DNA of 64,000 bases from Euphorbia lathyris (Eukaryota; Streptophyta; Magnoliopsida; Malpighiales; Euphorbiaceae). The translations under genes and the position numbers were made by a program. The stretch covers positions 84,998,104 through 85,062,103 of the forward strand of contig NC_088910.1 in assembly GCF_963576675.1 (NCBI RefSeq), read 5' to 3'. This document shows, piece by piece, positions 60,198 to 64,000 of this stretch. The notes below the pieces were generated by a model. The model was not told where the DNA came from. It saw nothing but the letters and a program-made list of their open reading frames with translations, and did not search any database. Within the stretch, counting starts at the first letter, position 1. Every line of letters begins with the position of its first letter.

Positions 60198-63100
60198 TCA
60201 CTTACCAGAAGCTTCAAATAGGTAAGGATATTGTGTCCTCATATTTTCTTCCACCTCCCAAGTTGCCTCATCAAGTGTTTGATTATGACTCCATCTCACC
60301 TTAACCATTGGAATTTCACGGTTTCTGAGTCGTTTCATTTCTCGTCCCAAAATCTCCAAAGGTTGCTCACGAATAGTCAAGTCTGTGTTCACTATTGCAA
60401 TCTCAGGTTCAGGAATCATATGACTTGGGTCTGATCTATATCTTCTTAATACTGACACATGAAATACATCATGTATTAAAGACAATTCTGGTGGTAGAGC
60501 TAACCTATAAGCCAATGGTCCAACTCTCTCAATGATCTCATAAGGCCCGATGTATCTTGGATTCAACTTCCCTCTTCTACCAAAACGAACTATTCCTTTC
60601 CATGGGGATATTTTTAAAAACACTTTATCTCCAACTTTATATTCCATCTCCCTTCGGTGCTGATCCACATAAGCTTTCTGACGTTCCTGTGCAGCTTTTA
60701 AATACTTCTTTATGACATTGATCTTCTCAACCATTTCCTGGACTAACTCAGGTCCTTCTAATTGCCTCATTCCTTCAACATCCCAACATATAGGGCTTCT
60801 ACACGGTCTTCCATATAATGCCTCATAAGGTGCCATGCCTATACTCGAATGATAACCATTATTATAAGCAAACTCCATAAGAGGTAAATGTATATCCCAC
60901 TCACCTTGGAAATTAAGAACACAAGCTCTCATCATATCCTTTAAGGTCTGAATAGTTCTTTCTGATTGTCCATCTGTCTGTGGATGAAAAGCTGTACTGA
61001 AATGCAATTTTGTTCCCAAGGAGTGCTGTATACTGCCCCAAAATCTAGATGTAAATCTAGGATCACGATCTGAAACAATAGATATAGGTACTCCATGCAA
61101 TCTCACAATTTGTTCCACATAAAGTCTAGCCAATTTATCCATCGAGTCTGTCTGTTGAACCGGTAGAAAGTGAGCAGATTTCGTAAGTCTATCCACTATC
61201 ACCCATATACTATCGTGTCTATGCCTTGTTCTTGGTAATCCCATCACAAAATCCATAGTGATCCTCTCCCATTTCCACTCTGGTATGGCTAAAGGTTTTA
61301 GTTTTCCCACGGGAGCTTGATGTTCGGCTTTAACCTGTTGACATGTCAAACATTTGGAAACAAAATCAGATACATCTTTCTTCATTGTAGGCCACCAGTA
61401 AAAAGGTCTCAAATTTCAGATACATCTTTGTCATTCCTGGGTGCATAGCATAAGGAGAATTATGTGCTTCTTGTAGAATTTCTGATCTTAAATCTGCTAC
61501 ATCGGAAACACATAATCGACTACCTATCATCATAGTTCCATCATCTTCCACAGAAATATCAGGTCTTTTACCTTGTTGTACACGATCTCGCATTTTCTGT
61601 AAATAAGGATCATGCCATTGTGCTTCTTGGATCCTTTCTTTCAAATCTGGTTTTACCCGTAGTGTAGCCATCAAACCTGTTACTTCATTTACTTCTAACT
61701 GCACATCCATGGCTCGCATCTCCACTAGTGAATTTAAACTATAACTCTTCATACTAGCCACAATATCAACACTCTTTCTACTCAAAGCATCTGCAACCAC
61801 ATTAGCTTTTCCTGGATGGTAATCTATTGTACAATCATAATCTTTTAATAGCTCAATCCATCTCCTTTGTCTTAGGTTCAACTCCTTTTGTGTAAAGATG
61901 TACTTCAAACTCTTGTGATCAGTGAGAATCTGAAATGTCTCCCCATATAGGTAATGTCTCCATACCTTCAATGCATGGATGACTGCTGCCAACTCTAAGT
62001 CGTGTGTGGGGTAATTCATCTCATGAGGTCTCAGTTGCCTAGAAGCATATGCAATGACTTTCCCATTTTGCATTAGAACACATCCCAAACCTTGTCCCGA
62101 GGCATCTGTATAAACAACAAAGCCACCACCTTCAGAAGGTAACACTAACACTGGTGCAGAAGTCAATCTCTTCTTTAGTTCCTCAAAGCTTTGGTGACAT
62201 TTATCATTCCACTGGAATACAACGCCCTTTCTCAGCAATTTAGTTAATGGACCTGCAATCAGAGAAAACCCCTCTACAAATCTCCTATAATAACCAGCTA
62301 ACCCAAGAAAACTCCTAAGCTCTATAACGTTCTTTGGTGGTTCCCATTCATCAATGGCTTTAATTTTGGAAGGGTCGGGTTGAACCCCTTCACCTGACAC
62401 CACATGACCAAGGAATACAACTTCATCCATCCAAAATTCACATTTGCTCAGCTTTGCATACATCTGATTATCTCTCAAAATTCTCAAAACAATTCTCAAA
62501 TGTTGTTCATGCTCACCCACAGTTCTTGAGTACACTAGGATATCATCAATGAACACCACAACAAACTTATCTAGATATGGCTGAAAAGTCTTGTTCATTA
62601 ATGCCATGAAAGCTGCAGGAGCATTAGTCAAGCCAAAAGGCATCACAAGAAACTCAAAATGACCATACCTTGTGCGAAAAGCAGTTTTAGGTATGTCAGC
62701 TTCTGCAACTCTTAACTGCCAATAGCCTGATCTTAGATCAATCTTTGAAAAATGACGAGCTCCTCTAAGTTGATCTAGCAAATCATCAATCCGAGGCAAT
62801 GGATACTTGTTTTTCACTGTCATTCTATTTAATTGTCTATAATCGATACACAGACGCATACTACCATCTTTCTTCTTCACAAATAATACAGGTGCTCCCC
62901 ACGGTGAACTACTAGGTCGTATAAACCCCTTCTCAAGTAGTTCTTCTATTTGTTTCTTCAATTCTTGTAATTCCATTGGAGCCATTCTATATGGAGCAAT
63001 TGATATAGGAGATACTCCTGGCATGGTCTCAATAGGAAAATCAATCTCCCTATGAGGTGGTAATCCTGGTAGTTCATCTACGAATACATCTGCAAAATCT

Positions 63101-64000
63101 CTCACCACTGGAATATTCTCCAATTTGCCTCCATCCTCCCTAGTGTCCACAACATGAGCTAAATATGCCTCACATCCATTTCTAATCCATCTGATTGCTT
63201 GAATTGCAGATATTAAACAAGATGGCACAACCTTTCTCTCCCCAATAAATAACACAGTTGATTCTGAAGTAAAATGTAACACAACTTCCTTTGAACAACA
63301 ATCAACTTTAGCTTCATATTTACACAGCCAATCCATTCCCAAAATAATATCAAATTCTCTAAACCCCATAACTACTAAATCTATAGGGAACTCACTTCCC
63401 CTCACTTTTATAGGACAATCTCTCAGAACCTGATTTACAATAACATTATTTCCAACTGGCAGGATAACTCCCACATCATATCCTAATGGTTCTACCTTCC
63501 CATTTATTTTCAATATAAACTCAGGTGTTATGTATGAATGAGTGGATCCAGGGTCAATCAAAACAAAAGCTATGGTATCAAGGATAGAAATTGTACCAGA
63601 TATAACTTCTGGTGTTGTTTGAGCTTCACCCCTCGTCATATTGAAGGCTCTGTTTCGTGGTAAATTTTGTGTCTGTCCACCCATAGGAGCATCATGTCTA
63701 CCCCCTCTACCTCCTCCTCGACCTCTGCCTCTGCCTCTATCCACTCCAGCTGCACCACCTCCTATATTAGACTGAGGTTGAACTCTCTCTCCTCTATCAA
63801 CTAGTAAGGGACAATCATTACGATAATGGCCTGTTTCTCCACACTCAAAACATGTACCCTTCTTAAATGAACCATAACACTCTCCTGTGTGAGATTGGCC
63901 ACATCTACCACAAACCAGGGAAGGTCCCCAACACTCACCTCTGTGTACCCGTCCACATGTCTGACAAGCTGGAAAAGATGTTGTCCTCGCTCCTCTTCTA
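60198..64000 (-). mobile_element. Ty3/gypsy chromovirus (Tekay-like) gag-pol, partial at the window edge, with one frameshift
   Basis: From the right edge on the minus strand: gag tail with [21 protein letters not shown] and [14 protein letters not shown] zinc knuckles (63960-63830), protease [10 protein letters not shown] (near 63530-63560), RT with [20 protein letters not shown] and [10 protein letters not shown] (62530-62560), RNase H with [13 protein letters not shown] (about 62070-62110), integrase zinc-binding CLTCQQVKAEH and a catalytic core with SDRDPRFTS. A C-terminal chromodomain (EILGREMKRLRNREIPMVKV, then WEVEENM) ends at 60198. The frame runs without stop from 64000 to about 61412. 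There a single extra base shifts it (first frame ends 61366, second runs 61412-60198). The second LTR and gag start lie beyond the window. Confidence 0.92.

Noticed and set aside
1..64000. CRISPR arrays, bacterial operons, tRNA or rRNA genes
   Set aside because: No regularly spaced identical repeats, no Shine-Dalgarno-led gene strings, and no complete tRNA cloverleaf were seen. The tRNA-like motifs present belong to retroelement primer sites and SINEs.

Overview
The window is nuclear DNA from a eudicot plant. It is AT-rich, its genes carry many short GT-AG introns, and most of the space between genes is transposable-element debris. I recognise plant protein families, but nothing in the sequence fixes the genus. 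No bacterial, organellar or viral gene set is present and I found no CRISPR array. All coordinates, splice joins and repeat boundaries were read by eye, without alignment software.

Left part (1-34 kb) holds the host genes. A complete 10-exon glucose-6-phosphate 1-epimerase-like gene lies on the minus strand (331-2920, 313 aa). A small unrecognised single-exon gene lies on the plus strand (5569-5971) and appears to carry a one-base frameshift. A complete 7-exon terpene synthase lies on the minus strand (10042-12977, 552 aa, probably a cytosolic TPS-a sesquiterpene synthase). A large 15-exon serine-esterase gene of the FAM135/DUF676 type lies on the minus strand (17049-28778, 754 aa, possibly extended upstream to 29053). 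In each complete gene the exon phases join without a break. Two introns, one in the epimerase and one in the esterase, use a GC donor. Between and inside these genes lie LINE relics, MITEs, a SINE, a foldback Mutator-like element and a putative solo LTR containing four consecutive perfect hairpins.

Middle part (about 34.4-53.1 kb) is a stack of nested retrotransposons. The oldest layer is a degenerate Tat-like Ty3/gypsy element read on the minus strand, with an antisense ORF beside its low-coordinate LTR and no recognisable integrase. A copia-type solo LTR (36284-38095, target duplication AGTAT) sits in its RNase H region. A second, unrelated solo LTR (40581-51818, duplication GAGCC) sits in its gag. 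That LTR is itself split by a nearly intact-looking Ty1/copia element (40948-50618, duplication CCTAG) with 2.07-kb LTRs that differ at only about twenty positions, although its gag-pol frame is broken in several places.

Right part (53.2-64 kb) holds a second copy of the foldback Mutator-like family with a perfect 10-bp target duplication (53215-54734), a hAT-type element with a nested MITE (54772-55507), an AT-rich stretch, and an L1-type LINE endonuclease fragment (57150-57865). That LINE fragment is cut by a Ty3/gypsy chromovirus on the minus strand. The chromovirus has its 3' LTR at 57866-60160 and its gag-pol running off the right edge.

The host genes look functionally unrelated to one another (sugar-phosphate anomer interconversion, terpenoid synthesis, lipid or ester hydrolysis). 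I see no gene cluster and no convincing new multi-gene system. The most unusual items are the four-hairpin LTR, the 10-bp-duplication foldback family with a possible captured gene piece, the antisense ORF of the Tat-like element, and the small frameshifted gene.
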